Origin: an uncultured Eubacterium sp.
Lineage (GTDB): Bacteria; Bacillota; Clostridia; Lachnospirales; Lachnospiraceae
Direction of reading: 5' to 3'
DNA: 64,000 nucleotides
NCBI GenBank assembly: GCA_910589665.1
Contig: CAJUTR010000013.1
Coordinates: 5,249 to 69,248, forward strand
Under the pieces are notes generated by a model. That model made no database searches. It worked only from the letters and a program-made list of their open reading frames with translations, and was not told the DNA's origin. The translations under genes and the position numbers were made by a program. Positions 33,317 through 42,045 of this stretch are shown here, piece by piece (the first letter of the stretch is position 1; each line of letters starts with the position of its first letter).

Positions 33317-35722
33317 ATGATGAAGATTTCCGTGCGCAATCTCGTAGAGTTCATATTCCGGGAAGGAGATATAAACGCGGCCGGCCTCGGTGCGAAAAAC
33401 ACGGAGGCAATGGCACTGGGAAATAGAATACACCGAAAAATACAAAAACAGATGGGCATCGGCTACGAAGCCGAAGTGCCCTTATTTACGTGCGTCTCCC
33501 TGAAAAGCGGGGATACGGGTGAACCATTTGAGTTAAAAATAGAGGGACGCGCCGACGGTATTTTCCGGGACGGCTCCGAGATCATGGTAGACGAGATCAA
33601 GGGGGTATTTCTCGATATCCACCAGTTAAAAGAACCCCTCCTCGTACATAAGGCACAGGCGATGTGCTATGCCTATATGATCTGCGAGAACGAAAATCCC
33701 GCCTTTCTCTCCGTCCAGGTCACTTACTGTCATCTGGAAACCGAAGAAACGAGGCGATTCAAAGAAACCTATACCAACCTGGAAATCACACAGTGGTTTG
33801 AAGATCTCATCGGACGCTATGAACCCTGGGCAGTCTATGAATACGACTGGAAACGCCGCCGGAATGATTCCATCCAAAACCTCGTATTCCCCTTCCCATA
33901 CCGGGAAGGGCAGCGCGATCTTGCCGCCTGTGTCTATAAAACGATCGAGCACAAAAAGAAGATATTCATTCAGGCGCCGACCGGGGTGGGAAAAACGATC
34001 TCCACCGTTTTCCCAAGCGTTAAGGCGATGGGGGAAGGACTTGCCGACCGCCTGTTTTACCTGACTGCCAAAACGATCACTCGGACCGTGGCCCAGGAGT
34101 GTTTCCAATTATTAGCCGAACAGGATCTCTCGTTCAAATTCTTAACGATCACGGCAAAAGAGAAGCTGTGCTTCCTCGAGGGAAAACCGAACTGCACCCC
34201 GTTATCCTGTCCTTTTGCCAAGGGACATTATGACCGGGTCAATGCGTGCGTTTATGATATGCTGACGAATGAGACCAGCCTCAACCGGGATACCATTCTC
34301 GCATACGCAAATAAACACCAGGTCTGTCCGTTTGAAATGTGCCTGGACGCCGCGCTTTTTGCCGATGGCATCATATGTGATTACAATTACGCGTTTGATC
34401 CCAACGTCTATCTGCGCCGTTTTTTTTCAGAAGGAAACAAAGATTCCTTTCTCTTTCTGATCGACGAAGCACACAATCTCGTAGAGCGCGCCCGTGAAAT
34501 GTACAGCGCCGTTTTAGTAAAAGAAGATTTCCTGCGCGTCAAGCGCATCCTGCTGGCGGAATCCAAACATTCCCATCCGCCGGAAGTTCAATATATTCTA
34601 AAAGTGTTTGCCGCCTCTCTTGACAAATGCAATAAGACAATGCTCGAATGGAAGCATGACTGCGATGAATTTGAACTGCTTACGGATATTTCCGCATTCA
34701 GCTTCCAGCTCATGCGTGTCAGAAATAACTTTGAACTGCTGGCAAAGGAAGTCAGGGATCTGCCGGAACGCGAAACGATACTGAATTTCTTTTTTGACCT
34801 CCGCCACTTTCAGAACATGTATGATACGATGGATGACCGCTACCGGATCGTGACCGATTACGATGCCGACCGTAATTTCCGCATCAAGCTCCAGTGTATG
34901 GACCCCTCGGCGCGCCTGGCCGACGCGTTTGCGTATGCAAGGGGAACCGCCCTATTTTCCGCCACACTGCTGCCCGTCCGCTACTACCGGGAACAGCTGT
35001 CAGCCGACGATGACGATTATGCCGTTTACGCCAGATCCGCGTTCCAAACGAGCCAGCGCAAAGTAATCATTGCTAATGACGTCACGAGCAGGTACAAGAG
35101 GAGAAATGAACACGAGTACCGGAAGATCGCCTCATACATCGAGGATTTCATCGCAGCCAAACAGGGAAACTACATGGTATTTTTTCCCTCTTACGCCTTT
35201 CTTGACAACGTGTACCGCTTCATGAACGTACCGGAGCAGACGGAAATCCTCCTGCAGCACAATACGATGAGGGAATCCGAAAAAGAACAATTTCTGGCTG
35301 CGTTTGATCAGACAGACGCGCGCACTCTCGTAGGCTTCTGTGTTATGGGAGGCATTTTTGGCGAGGGCATCGATCTGAAAGAGGACCGTCTGATCGGGAC
35401 AGCCATCGTCGGTACCGGACTGCCCCAGGTATGCCACGAGCGCGAATTATTCCGGCAGTATTACGACGCCATAAATGGCAGGGGGTTTTCCTACGCCTAT
35501 CTCTATCCCGGCATGAATAAAGTGTTTCAGGCGGGCGGACGCGTCATCCGCACGGTTCACGACCGAGGCGTGATCCTGCTCCTGGACGAGCGTTTCACCG
35601 AGCGGAATTACCTCGAGCTCTTTCCCAGGGAGTGGATTCCCTACGACATCACAAATAAAAAAGGAATGAAAGAAATCCTCCATTCCTTTTGGGATGATAC
35701 AAACAAACCACCCTTATCGTAA
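33317..35722 (+). CDS. Cas4/RecB-like nuclease fused to XPD/DinG-type helicase
   Basis: The 801-aa protein joins two enzymes. Residues 1-190 form a PD-(D/E)XK nuclease of the RecB/Cas4 kind: GRADGIFRDG supplies the Asp, IMVDEIKG the E-x-K, and HKAQAMCYAYMI the QxxxY motif. The rest is a superfamily 2 helicase with Walker A IQAPTGVGKTISTVFPS, DEAH-box FLIDEAHNLVERAR, and motif VI RVIRTVHDRGVILLLDERF. Cysteines between motifs (KEKLCFLEGKPNC, SCPFAKGHYDRVNAC, CPFEMC) can hold the XPD-type 4Fe-4S cluster. It should unwind and process DNA in repair. GGGGGGAAC precedes the start; the longer ORF from 32984 runs over the divergent promoter region and is not credible. Confidence 0.85.
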   Translation: MMKISVRNLVEFIFREGDINAAGLGAKNTEAMALGNRIHRKIQKQMGIGYEAEVPLFTCVSLKSGDTGEPFELKIEGRADGIFRDGSEIMVDEIKGVFLDIHQLKEPLLVHKAQAMCYAYMICENENPAFLSVQVTYCHLETEETRRFKETYTNLEITQWFEDLIGRYEPWAVYEYDWKRRRNDSIQNLVFPFPYREGQRDLAACVYKTIEHKKKIFIQAPTGVGKTISTVFPSVKAMGEGLADRLFYLTAKTITRTVAQECFQLLAEQDLSFKFLTITAKEKLCFLEGKPNCTPLSCPFAKGHYDRVNACVYDMLTNETSLNRDTILAYANKHQVCPFEMCLDAALFADGIICDYNYAFDPNVYLRRFFSEGNKDSFLFLIDEAHNLVERAREMYSAVLVKEDFLRVKRILLAESKHSHPPEVQYILKVFAASLDKCNKTMLEWKHDCDEFELLTDISAFSFQLMRVRNNFELLAKEVRDLPERETILNFFFDLRHFQNMYDTMDDRYRIVTDYDADRNFRIKLQCMDPSARLADAFAYARGTALFSATLLPVRYYREQLSADDDDYAVYARSAFQTSQRKVIIANDVTSRYKRRNEHEYRKIASYIEDFIAAKQGNYMVFFPSYAFLDNVYRFMNVPEQTEILLQHNTMRESEKEQFLAAFDQTDARTLVGFCVMGGIFGEGIDLKEDRLIGTAIVGTGLPQVCHERELFRQYYDAINGRGFSYAYLYPGMNKVFQAGGRVIRTVHDRGVILLLDERFTERNYLELFPREWIPYDITNKKGMKEILHSFWDDTNKPPLS

Positions 35723-36559
35723 CCGGATCCCATCCGGCAGTATATCGATCTTTTTCTCCTTCATCAGCCGTCCGATCGCCCGCTTAAAGGCATTTTTACT
35801 CATCTTAAATTCACGTTTTAAGATCTCCGGCGACGTCTTATCATGAAACGGAAGAAAACCGCCGTCTGCGGTCAGACGCTTCAGGATTGCCTCTGCGTCC
35901 ATCCCCATCTGCACGGGGACGTGTTCCTGCAGGCTCAGCGTTAGCTTGCCGTCCTCCCTCACTTCCTTGATCCTCGCGTGAACGACGTCACCAACGTGCA
36001 GTTCCCGGTTCATCTCGTTGTGGGGGATCAGAGCCGAATACGTATCATCCACCGCCACAAATGCGCCGTAAGAGTCAAGGATCTCATACACCATACCATC
36101 GACATGGGCGCCGGCCGTAAAGTCCCCGCCCACTTTCAGATATTCGTAGATGTGCATCGTCGCACACAGTCGCCCGGATTTATCAATATACAGAGCCGCG
36201 AGTACTTCCTCTCCCTTTTTTACCCGGTGCGTCTGTTCTTTAAACGGAAGAAACAGGTCTTTTGCCAGCCCCCAATCCAAAAACGCCCCGATGTTCGTCA
36301 CATCTGTCACGGAAAGCCTGGCAAATTCACCGAGCCGTACACGGGGAACAGTCGTCGTGGCGATCAGACGGTCTTCGGAGTCCTTATACAAAAAGACTGT
36401 CAGGATATCACCCTTCTCGATCTCCTCCGGCACCTGATTATTCGGCAGCAGCACATGCAGTTCCGGAAACTCATAGGAACCGAGGTACACCCCGTTTTTC
36501 GTCTGCTTTGTCACATAGAGCCGCTGCACGCGCCCTAATACTTTTTCTTCAAATTCCAT
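35714..36559 (-). CDS. S1-domain RNA-binding protein, CvfB-like
   Basis: The 281-aa protein has tandem S1-like beta-barrels (GRVQRLYVTKQTKNGVYLGS; LSVTDVTNIGAFLDWGLAKDLFLPFKEQ; GMVYEILDSYGAFVAVDDTYSALIPHNEM) and a C-terminal winged-helix region (FKMSKNAFKRAIGRLMKEKKIDILPDGIRL), the architecture of CvfB/YitL. CvfB influences virulence and gene expression in Staphylococcus through RNA binding; a role here is inferred only by family. Its 3' end overlaps the helicase gene tail to tail by 9 bp. Confidence 0.85.
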   Translation of the reverse strand: MEFEEKVLGRVQRLYVTKQTKNGVYLGSYEFPELHVLLPNNQVPEEIEKGDILTVFLYKDSEDRLIATTTVPRVRLGEFARLSVTDVTNIGAFLDWGLAKDLFLPFKEQTHRVKKGEEVLAALYIDKSGRLCATMHIYEYLKVGGDFTAGAHVDGMVYEILDSYGAFVAVDDTYSALIPHNEMNRELHVGDVVHARIKEVREDGKLTLSLQEHVPVQMGMDAEAILKRLTADGGFLPFHDKTSPEILKREFKMSKNAFKRAIGRLMKEKKIDILPDGIRLR

Positions 36560-36591
36560 TCATTTTCTCCATTCTGTTTGTCCGCTATTCG

Positions 36592-37299
36592 CTACATGCC
36601 GCGAAACCGCGTGATCGCATACGGCGAGCCGTCCGTGTCTGTCATGACTACATAAAATCCGTCTTCTGTCCGCTTCGTATTGACCCGGATCTGCTCTCCG
36701 AGTTTAGCCGCCAGCCGGTACTCCACCTGCAGATCGCCCACCGAAAAACCGGACGGAAGAAAATTCGCGGCAATACGTATGTATTCGCCGTTATTCATAT
36801 GCGCGTTTGTATCCAGATGGTTTTCGCACACCCGTACGGTTCCGCGGTATTCCAGTTCTTCTGGGTACGTCAGTTTCCTGGACGTGTATTCCATTGGATA
36901 AGGTTCCCCCATCCCGAACGGTTCCACGTCTTCCGGTTTGGCCTTGATCGGCCTGCCTGTGCCCTGGTCGAAATAAAACCACTGGGAGTCCGCATATACA
37001 AGCGCCTCTCCATCCATGCTCTCCATGAGGAAATTCCTCATGCCGAAAACGCCCTTAAATTTATAGGGCCATGTTTTTACGAGAAATTCCTCCCCCATCG
37101 ACGGGCGCCTACGAAAGACGATATGCCACGAATTGACAAGCCATGCGCGGGCATCCTCTTTCAGCTCCATACAGGACCGCCCCACATCCTCACTGTGGAA
37201 CAGGCAGCAGTCCTGCAGCGCATTTACGACCGCATGTACTTTTAATTTCCCCTCCGTATCGATCCGGCTATAGGATACCCTGTCTTTATACTGATACAC
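36592..37299 (-). CDS. Acyl-ACP thioesterase
   Basis: Hot-dog-fold hydrolase that releases fatty acids from acyl carrier protein. The 235-aa protein starts with a GTG (AGGAG 8 bp upstream) and reads YKDRVSYSRIDTEGKLKVHAVVNALQDCCLFHSE, WLVNSWHIVFRRRPSMGEEFLVKTWPYKFKGVFGMRNFLM, then the second hot-dog repeat with NHLDTNAHMNNGEYIRIAANFLP, where the Asn-His pair and following region are the family's active-site signature. It lies 32 bp upstream of the CvfB-like gene in the same direction. Confidence 0.88.
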   Translation of the reverse strand: MYQYKDRVSYSRIDTEGKLKVHAVVNALQDCCLFHSEDVGRSCMELKEDARAWLVNSWHIVFRRRPSMGEEFLVKTWPYKFKGVFGMRNFLMESMDGEALVYADSQWFYFDQGTGRPIKAKPEDVEPFGMGEPYPMEYTSRKLTYPEELEYRGTVRVCENHLDTNAHMNNGEYIRIAANFLPSGFSVGDLQVEYRLAAKLGEQIRVNTKRTEDGFYVVMTDTDGSPYAITRFRGM

Positions 37300-37384
37300 A
37301 ATTCCATCTCCTGTTCTCCGCCCCTTGCGGGCGGCACATTTGCTCGTACGACCGTATACGTCACGGCCGCAGCTTCAGCGGCAG

Positions 37385-37846
37385 TCATTGCTTTAGCTCC
37401 GCCTCTGGCTGCGGCCCGCTTCCGCTGATCCATTTGGACATACCGGAACCATGATTGCCAAACGGCCTTTTATGAAATCCCAGTTTGCCGTAAAATTCTT
37501 CTTTATTCATTGCGGACATAAGGTTGGCCATGATCGTCTCTCCCTCGTCCACCTGATCTTCCAGCCATTCCAGCACATTCTCAATTATCTTTCTGCCAAG
37601 TCCGCACGACTGGTAATGCGGATGTACGATCACATCACAGATAAAATATACATAACCGCCGTCCCCCACGACCCTCGCCATCCCCACCGGGGTTTCCCCG
37701 TCACAGGCAACGATCTTATACAGGGAGTTTGCGAGCGCGCACGCCGCCCGTTCCGGTGTAATTCGGATAAAATCCACACTGCCCCTGAGCGCATTGTAAT
37801 CCTCTGTGGTAATCTCATGCTGAAACGTTATTTCTTCTATTTTCAT
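37385..37846 (-). CDS. GNAT-family N-acetyltransferase
   Basis: The 153-aa protein carries a canonical acetyl-CoA-binding segment, YFICDVIVHPHYQSCGLGRKIIENVLEWLED, and a C-terminal MSAMNKEEFYGKLGFHKRPFGNHGSGMSKWI, as in the small putative acetyltransferases common in Firmicutes. It starts 5 bp after the DUF4250 gene, with which it shares a promoter. The substrate is unknown. Confidence 0.88.
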   Translation of the reverse strand: MKIEEITFQHEITTEDYNALRGSVDFIRITPERAACALANSLYKIVACDGETPVGMARVVGDGGYVYFICDVIVHPHYQSCGLGRKIIENVLEWLEDQVDEGETIMANLMSAMNKEEFYGKLGFHKRPFGNHGSGMSKWISGSGPQPEAELKQ

Positions 37847-37851
37847 TTGTT

Positions 37852-38028
37852 TTATATGAACTGGTTCGTCACCTCATCATAATGATAATCCAAACTGCCT
37901 AGATTCTCACACAGCGTCTCTTCGTCAATATCATTCGATCTGCAAAATTCTTCTAGCGTCGCGTACTGATCGCGAAGCTGTGTATTCGTATAACTAAGCA
38001 GTATAATGGGGTCACCTGGTATGCTCAT
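37852..38028 (-). CDS. DUF4250-family small protein, 58 aa
   Basis: Reads MSIPGDPIILLSYTNTQLRDQYATLEEFCRSN and ends DYHYDEVTNQFI, matching the short DUF4250 family of Clostridia (P-DPxxLLSYxNTxLRDxYxxLEE pattern and Y-HYD near the end). TAGGAGG lies 6 bp before the start, and a strong promoter is upstream. Function unknown. It leads a two-gene operon with the GNAT. Confidence 0.88.
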   Translation of the reverse strand: MSIPGDPIILLSYTNTQLRDQYATLEEFCRSNDIDEETLCENLGSLDYHYDEVTNQFI

Positions 38029-38081
38029 AATATCCTCCTATCCGATGTTTGTTCACCGCTGTCAAAAAATAATGCAGTTTT

Positions 38082-38110
38082 ATTGTAAATGGCTCGGCTT
38101 CTTTTGTCAA
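38082..38110 (-). promoter_or_regulatory. Promoter of DUF4250-GNAT operon
   Basis: Minus-strand TTGACA (38105-38110) and TACAAT (38082-38087) with a 17-bp spacer. Confidence 0.82.
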
Positions 38111-38190
38111 CCTTCATTCTTGATTCCACTTCCGATAAGACAGGTGTATATACAGTTCCCCTCCTTTTAGAGATTATTGGAAATAGGTAT

Positions 38191-38565
38191 TTAACATACA
38201 AACTCTCTTTTTAATAGTCCATATTGAAAATCATCACCTCAAGTACCATCTTTACGTTTTAGATGTTCTCGCAAAACTGCTTCTCGCTTCATTCCTATCT
38301 TTTCCATAACTTTGCTTGAACCGATATTTTCACTATCACAGCCTGCTATGATCTTTCTATAGTTAAAGTTAACATCATTGAACAAAAATCGTATCACTGC
38401 TTTTGCAACTTCTGTTATATATCCCTTTCCATGATTTACTTGTATTGCAGTAATTACATCAAACTGATGACTATACTCTAATTTTTGTATGTCTGAAACC
38501 AAAAATGATGCATTAGGAACATCAAAGTGTTTTTGGACAATACTAATCCAAGTCCGCCGCTCGGG
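38191..38565 (-). pseudogene. GNAT acetyltransferase remnant with in-frame stop
   Basis: The reading YHPERRTWISIVQKHFDVPN, then FNDVNFNYRKIIAGCDSENIGSSKVMEKIGMKREAVLREHLKRKDGT, is the C-terminal half of a RimJ-type acetyltransferase. The N-terminal half is missing. A TGA follows KRKDGT; the same frame continues GDDFQYGLLKREFVC and stops at 38191. Family proteins end in just such a sequence with a Trp at that place, so TGG probably mutated to TGA. Upstream it runs into a transposase-like N-terminal fragment in another frame. AT-rich compared with its neighbours. Confidence 0.7.
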
Positions 38566-38609
38566 ATGATACGTTCATTTGTAAGTTGGACAACAATATT
38601 TTTTCTCAT
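38478..38609 (-). pseudogene. Transposase N-terminal fragment (possible)
   Basis: After a good ribosome site (CGGAGG, 7 bp) an ATG at 38609 opens MRKNIVVQLTNERIIPSGGLGLV, which reads like the N-terminus of an IS1380/IS4-type transposase. It then passes into the frame-shifted GNAT remnant and stops at 38478 after 43 residues. The upstream 150 bp, with an extended -10 TGCTATAAT near 38646, could be the left end of the lost element. Family assignment is from memory and weak. Confidence 0.4.
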
Positions 38610-38770
38610 GGCAACCTCCGGGATCAAAGATTTTAACTGATACCATTATAGCATAAATAACAGGCCGGCACCTGATAGGTGAAATAATATGGGTTGCCAA
38701 TATCGGGAAAAATCCTAATAATATAGGTGTTACAAAGGTTTGTGGTAATTTAAGTTCACGGATTCAGGTA

Positions 38771-39145
38771 CTATTCAATCTCAAGCCACCCTTTTACCGT
38801 TTCCACATCATATCCTACTCCTTGCGCTATTTTATCAACTTCAAGTCCGAGATTATAAAAGTTTCTAGCGACCTCCTGCGCTTTTTTTAATTCGCCTTTT
38901 TGTACTCCTTTCTGCTCGCCTATCTTTTCCCCTTCCCTACGCATTTCCTGTATTGCCTGGCACACGTCAACCGCCTCCGCCTCCTCTTCCTCATCATATT
39001 TTATTCCCGAATTTGTAATTGCTTCAATCACATCTACTGCCCTGCGTTCCAATTTCCGGAAACGCTCTTCGTTTGTCTCCAGTATATTACTTAAGTTTTC
39101 CCAGTCTTTTGAATATTTACTAAAAACACCCCTTAAAAACCGGAA
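38771..39145 (-). pseudogene. Rpn/PD-(D/E)XK transposase-nuclease C-terminal fragment
   Basis: The open frame reads FRFLRGVFSKYSKDWENLSNIL, then FRKLERRAVDVIEAITNSGIKYDEEEE, DVCQAIQEMRREGEKIGEQKG and KIAQGVGYDVETVKGWLEIE. This matches the C-terminal third of the large PDDEXK (Rpn-like) transposase family common in Lachnospiraceae. The nuclease domain and any start are missing; the frame emerges from the 3' end of the neighbouring GNAT gene. A 93-aa product from the internal ATG at 39052 is possible but would be only the tail. Confidence 0.72.
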
Positions 39146-39146
39146 T

Positions 39147-39632
39147 CTATCTATTTTCCATAATCAATTCTTTGCACTTCCATTCCTTACCCAGAATACA
39201 ATATTTTTCTGTTGTATCAAGAGCTACATCGCTAAAACCTACTGCTTTATAACAGTAATAAGCTGGAAGATTATTCTCAAAAACACCCAATGATACTTTC
39301 TTTGCTCTATATATTTCAAATGCAAATTTTAGGCCTAGATGGAGCATAGCTTTTCCATAGCCTTTTCCCCTCTTGTAAGGATTTACAATAACAAATCCAA
39401 AGCGTAATTCATCCAATGATTCATCAGGATTCCTTAGTGTAAAAAAACCAACAATTCCAGTTTCATCAAATGCAGTAAACGGCATTAGAGATTCAACAAA
39501 ACAAAATTCATTTTGTGTTATAGGGTAATTACCAAGTATACCTGCTGTCCATTGATAAAATGCTTTTTCATCTTGACACCACGATAAGATCGTCTCTACA
39601 TCCGAAGCTTTATATGGTCTTATTCTAATCAT
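39147..39632 (-). CDS. GNAT-family N-acetyltransferase
   Basis: Complete 161-aa acetyltransferase beginning MIRIRPYKASDVETILSWCQDEKAFYQW, with the acetyl-CoA core LRFGFVIVNPYKRGKGYGKAMLHLGLKFAFEIYRAKKVSLGVFENNLPAYYCYKAVGF. AT-richer than the surrounding housekeeping genes and set among decayed genes, so it may have been acquired together with them (inference). GAGAGG-like sequence precedes the start. Confidence 0.86.
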   Translation of the reverse strand: MIRIRPYKASDVETILSWCQDEKAFYQWTAGILGNYPITQNEFCFVESLMPFTAFDETGIVGFFTLRNPDESLDELRFGFVIVNPYKRGKGYGKAMLHLGLKFAFEIYRAKKVSLGVFENNLPAYYCYKAVGFSDVALDTTEKYCILGKEWKCKELIMENR

Positions 39633-39671
39633 ATATTTTTCCTCTCAAAGTCCGATTTGTCGTTTCATTAT

Positions 39672-40069
39672 TTATATATCCATTTTCAGGTCAAATCCCA
39701 GAAAGGCGGGATTACGGCTGATTCGATAAATGCCGCTTGTTACAAGTTCCGTTTTATCGGTTTTCGGCACTCCCGTCCGCCAACTGTCCTGCATAGTCCA
39801 TACTGCTACAATAAATATAACCGTTCCGCCAACACTCATGATTGCCCCTATGACACGGACAGCAGTAGGACTATGACCTGTTTCAAGGCAGATACTGACA
39901 AAAGTCCCGCTATAAAAACAAGAATAGCCGCAATCTTCATTGTAACTTCCACAAATTTCGCAAAACCGACTTTATCTTTTCCGATTTGGTCTGTCTGCAT
40001 TCCTTGTCTTTTCTGACAGAACATTTTCACAAAATAGCAATCAAACAGGATCGGCACCACCACTATCAA
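39672..40069 (-). pseudogene. Isoprenylcysteine carboxyl methyltransferase-family remnant
   Basis: Frame one reads VVVPILFDCYFVKMFCQKRQGMQTDQIGKDKVGFAKFVEVTMKIAAILVFIAGLLSVS and then stops. A second frame carries on with LETGHSPTAVRVIGAIMSVGGTVIFIVAVWTMQDSWRTGVPKTDKTELVTSGIYRISRNPAFLGFDL and ends abruptly at KMDI. Together they give the membrane methyltransferase pattern (SWRxGxP, TELVTxGIYRxSRNPxFLG) but with a frameshift near 39900, no ATG start and the last transmembrane region missing. It is a disrupted and truncated gene. Confidence 0.75.
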
Positions 40070-40154
40070 AAATAGAATAACATCCTTTTACAACCATTGC
40101 AAGCATATTTTCTGCCGGCTGGGTCAAGTATTGTGCCGACTGCAAGTATGCTCG

Positions 40155-40184
40155 AAAAAAGAGGACTGCTTGACAGCAGCTCTC
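40155..40184 (-). terminator. Terminator after the GH30 gene
   Basis: Minus-strand stem GAGAGCTGCT/AGCAGTCCTC (40161-40184, 4-nt loop, one mismatch, one G-U) followed by TTTTTT. Confidence 0.8.
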
Positions 40185-40194
40185 AGACTGTAGA

Positions 40195-40221
40195 CAAGGG
40201 AATACCGACGGTATCCCCTTG
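40195..40221. repeat. 12-bp hairpin just after the GH30 stop
   Basis: caaggg-atacc and its complement around a short centre. It forms a strong hairpin without a T-run and lies between the GH30 stop and the terminator, perhaps protecting the mRNA 3' end. Confidence 0.5.
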
Positions 40222-40242
40222 TTTGCCTTTCATATGTCATAT

Positions 40243-41991
40243 TTAGTTCGTCGGCTCAAACGTCCATACCTGGTTCGAACCTTCCCAGTACGCATTCTGT
40301 ACTACGTTCGTATTATCTGACACTCTCAAGTGAAGTCCGCTCTTTCCATCCGTAACTTTTGTCAGAATACCAAACTGTCCTGCCGCGGATGTCGTCTTGC
40401 ACTTAAACTGCTGTGCGTCTCCGCTGTATGCGTGATATATGTTCATATTCGTGTTATCGGTCTTACCTGCGCCGCTTACGTCAAGCATAAAATCACCAAG
40501 TGCGCTCGTCAGCGTAAAGTAGCCGTTATCCAGCTTGTTCAGATACCATTTCTCGCCTCTGCCGCCAGTCTTCGCTCCAGCCTGTACGTTCTGTCCGGCT
40601 GCCCCTTTGTTGTATGCCACCTGGAGATATTTCCCGGATGCCGGATTCTTGATGCAGTACCAGCCGTTCGGAATCGTCGCGCCCGTAATAGTACCCGGAT
40701 TTGTGCCAGTCTGTGCCTTCAGTGTGCAGACAAACGTGGATACGCTGTTTGCCGGAAGATATGCCCAGAATCCATTTCCGTCAAGAGCCAGATCGGATGT
40801 CTTTGCCAGATTCTCACTACCCGATGTGCGATAGCGATCCACCTTCGAAATATTCTGCCCGTTGACTGCAAATTTCTGTGAAATGTTATTGAAACCTTTA
40901 TTTACAGCTACAATTACTGCCTTGCCGTCTCCTGTATAAGCGGAAACATAAACACCGTTATTTGGATTCTCTGTTACCGATACCCTCTTATAACCAGGAC
41001 GGATGAACTTCGAGTACTGTGCCATACAGTAACCGCGTTTACTGATTGTACCATCCTCTTTCATCGGACTGTAGCTTCTGCGTATGTACCACCACACATA
41101 AGTCTGGAGGTTATTCACCATTGCATTATGTATATGTTCTGAAACACCAAGTGCTTCTGGCCATCTGTCTGCCGAATTCGTATCACTGTTCGGATAATAT
41201 ACCTCTGTCATCCAAAGTTCTTTATTCGATGCTTTCTGCTGGAACAGCGGATAAGCAAAATCTTTCAACTGCGTTCCATATAAATGGGTTCCCATGATGT
41301 CCACATTGGCAAGTGCCCGAGCATCGTTGAGGATCGGATCCGACATCGTCTTATTATATGAGAATGACTCCGGTGCGATCAAACGGCAGTTGATCGAACC
41401 CGCATGGTATTTCAGGAACGTCAGGATCTCGCTCGCTGTCCACCATGTCCAATCATGTCCATAATCCGGCTCGTTTGCCATAGAAATGGCGTACAAGTTA
41501 ACCCCATTATTCTTCATAAATGTTACAAAGCTGTTCAGATGCTTTGCATACTCTGCGTATTTGTCATGCCGTAAACGTTTTGCTTTCGTATCGCCATAGC
41601 GGTTAAACGTTTCTGTCATATCGCTCGGCGGATTCCACGGAGTTGCAAAAACAATAGCACCTTTCGCTATCGCTGCTTTCGCAGTAGCGACTTCTTTGTA
41701 CCAGTTTCTGCTGTCAGAATCAATCCAGATCCTAAGTACAGAAAATCCAAGCTGGTTATCTCCGTTGCCAAATGCTGTTTCTCTTTGTGATGAAGTAAGA
41801 TCTCCGATCCAGGAAGGATGGTTCATTCCACCAAATCCCCGTATCTCCTGATACGTTTTTGATACATTGACCACCGCATCACTGGCTGCCTGTGCTGTCG
41901 GTGCATTCACTGGAAACACCCCGATAACCAGTGCAAACAAAAGACAACCTGCTAATACTGCTCTCGCCGCTTTCTTCAGTTGTAACCCCAT
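40243..41991 (-). CDS. Secreted GH30 endoxylanase with ricin-type carbohydrate-binding module
   Basis: Predicted glucuronoxylan hydrolase. The 582-aa protein has a signal peptide (AARAVLAGCLLFALVIGVFPVNAPTAQAA), a GH30 catalytic domain starting SKTYQEIRGFGGMNHPSWIGDLT (about 42-425) with acid/base Glu in YAISMANEPDYG and nucleophile Glu in ELWMTEVYYPN, the family's beta-structure extension, and a C-terminal beta-trefoil CBM13/RICIN domain (GWYCIKNPASGKYLQVAYNKGAAGQNVQ, then QVWTFEP). The best fit is subfamily 8. It acts outside the cell on plant xylan. AAGGAGG precedes the start, with its own promoter and terminator. No xylose genes are adjacent. Confidence 0.93.
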   Translation of the reverse strand: MGLQLKKAARAVLAGCLLFALVIGVFPVNAPTAQAASDAVVNVSKTYQEIRGFGGMNHPSWIGDLTSSQRETAFGNGDNQLGFSVLRIWIDSDSRNWYKEVATAKAAIAKGAIVFATPWNPPSDMTETFNRYGDTKAKRLRHDKYAEYAKHLNSFVTFMKNNGVNLYAISMANEPDYGHDWTWWTASEILTFLKYHAGSINCRLIAPESFSYNKTMSDPILNDARALANVDIMGTHLYGTQLKDFAYPLFQQKASNKELWMTEVYYPNSDTNSADRWPEALGVSEHIHNAMVNNLQTYVWWYIRRSYSPMKEDGTISKRGYCMAQYSKFIRPGYKRVSVTENPNNGVYVSAYTGDGKAVIVAVNKGFNNISQKFAVNGQNISKVDRYRTSGSENLAKTSDLALDGNGFWAYLPANSVSTFVCTLKAQTGTNPGTITGATIPNGWYCIKNPASGKYLQVAYNKGAAGQNVQAGAKTGGRGEKWYLNKLDNGYFTLTSALGDFMLDVSGAGKTDNTNMNIYHAYSGDAQQFKCKTTSAAGQFGILTKVTDGKSGLHLRVSDNTNVVQNAYWEGSNQVWTFEPTN

Positions 41992-42014
41992 AAGTAACTT
42001 ACCTCCTTCAATTA

Positions 42015-42045
42015 TGATAAATATAATTTATGTTGATAAATATAA
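42015..42045. repeat. 12-bp direct repeat in the GH30 promoter
   Basis: tgataaatataa occurs at 42015-42026 and 42034-42045, 19 bp apart. One copy covers the -10 element and the other lies downstream of the start point, as expected for an operator. Confidence 0.55.

Noticed and set aside
38560..38770. Complete insertion sequence
   Set aside because: Only a possible transposase N-terminus and promoter are seen; no matching terminal inverted repeats or full transposase could be found.
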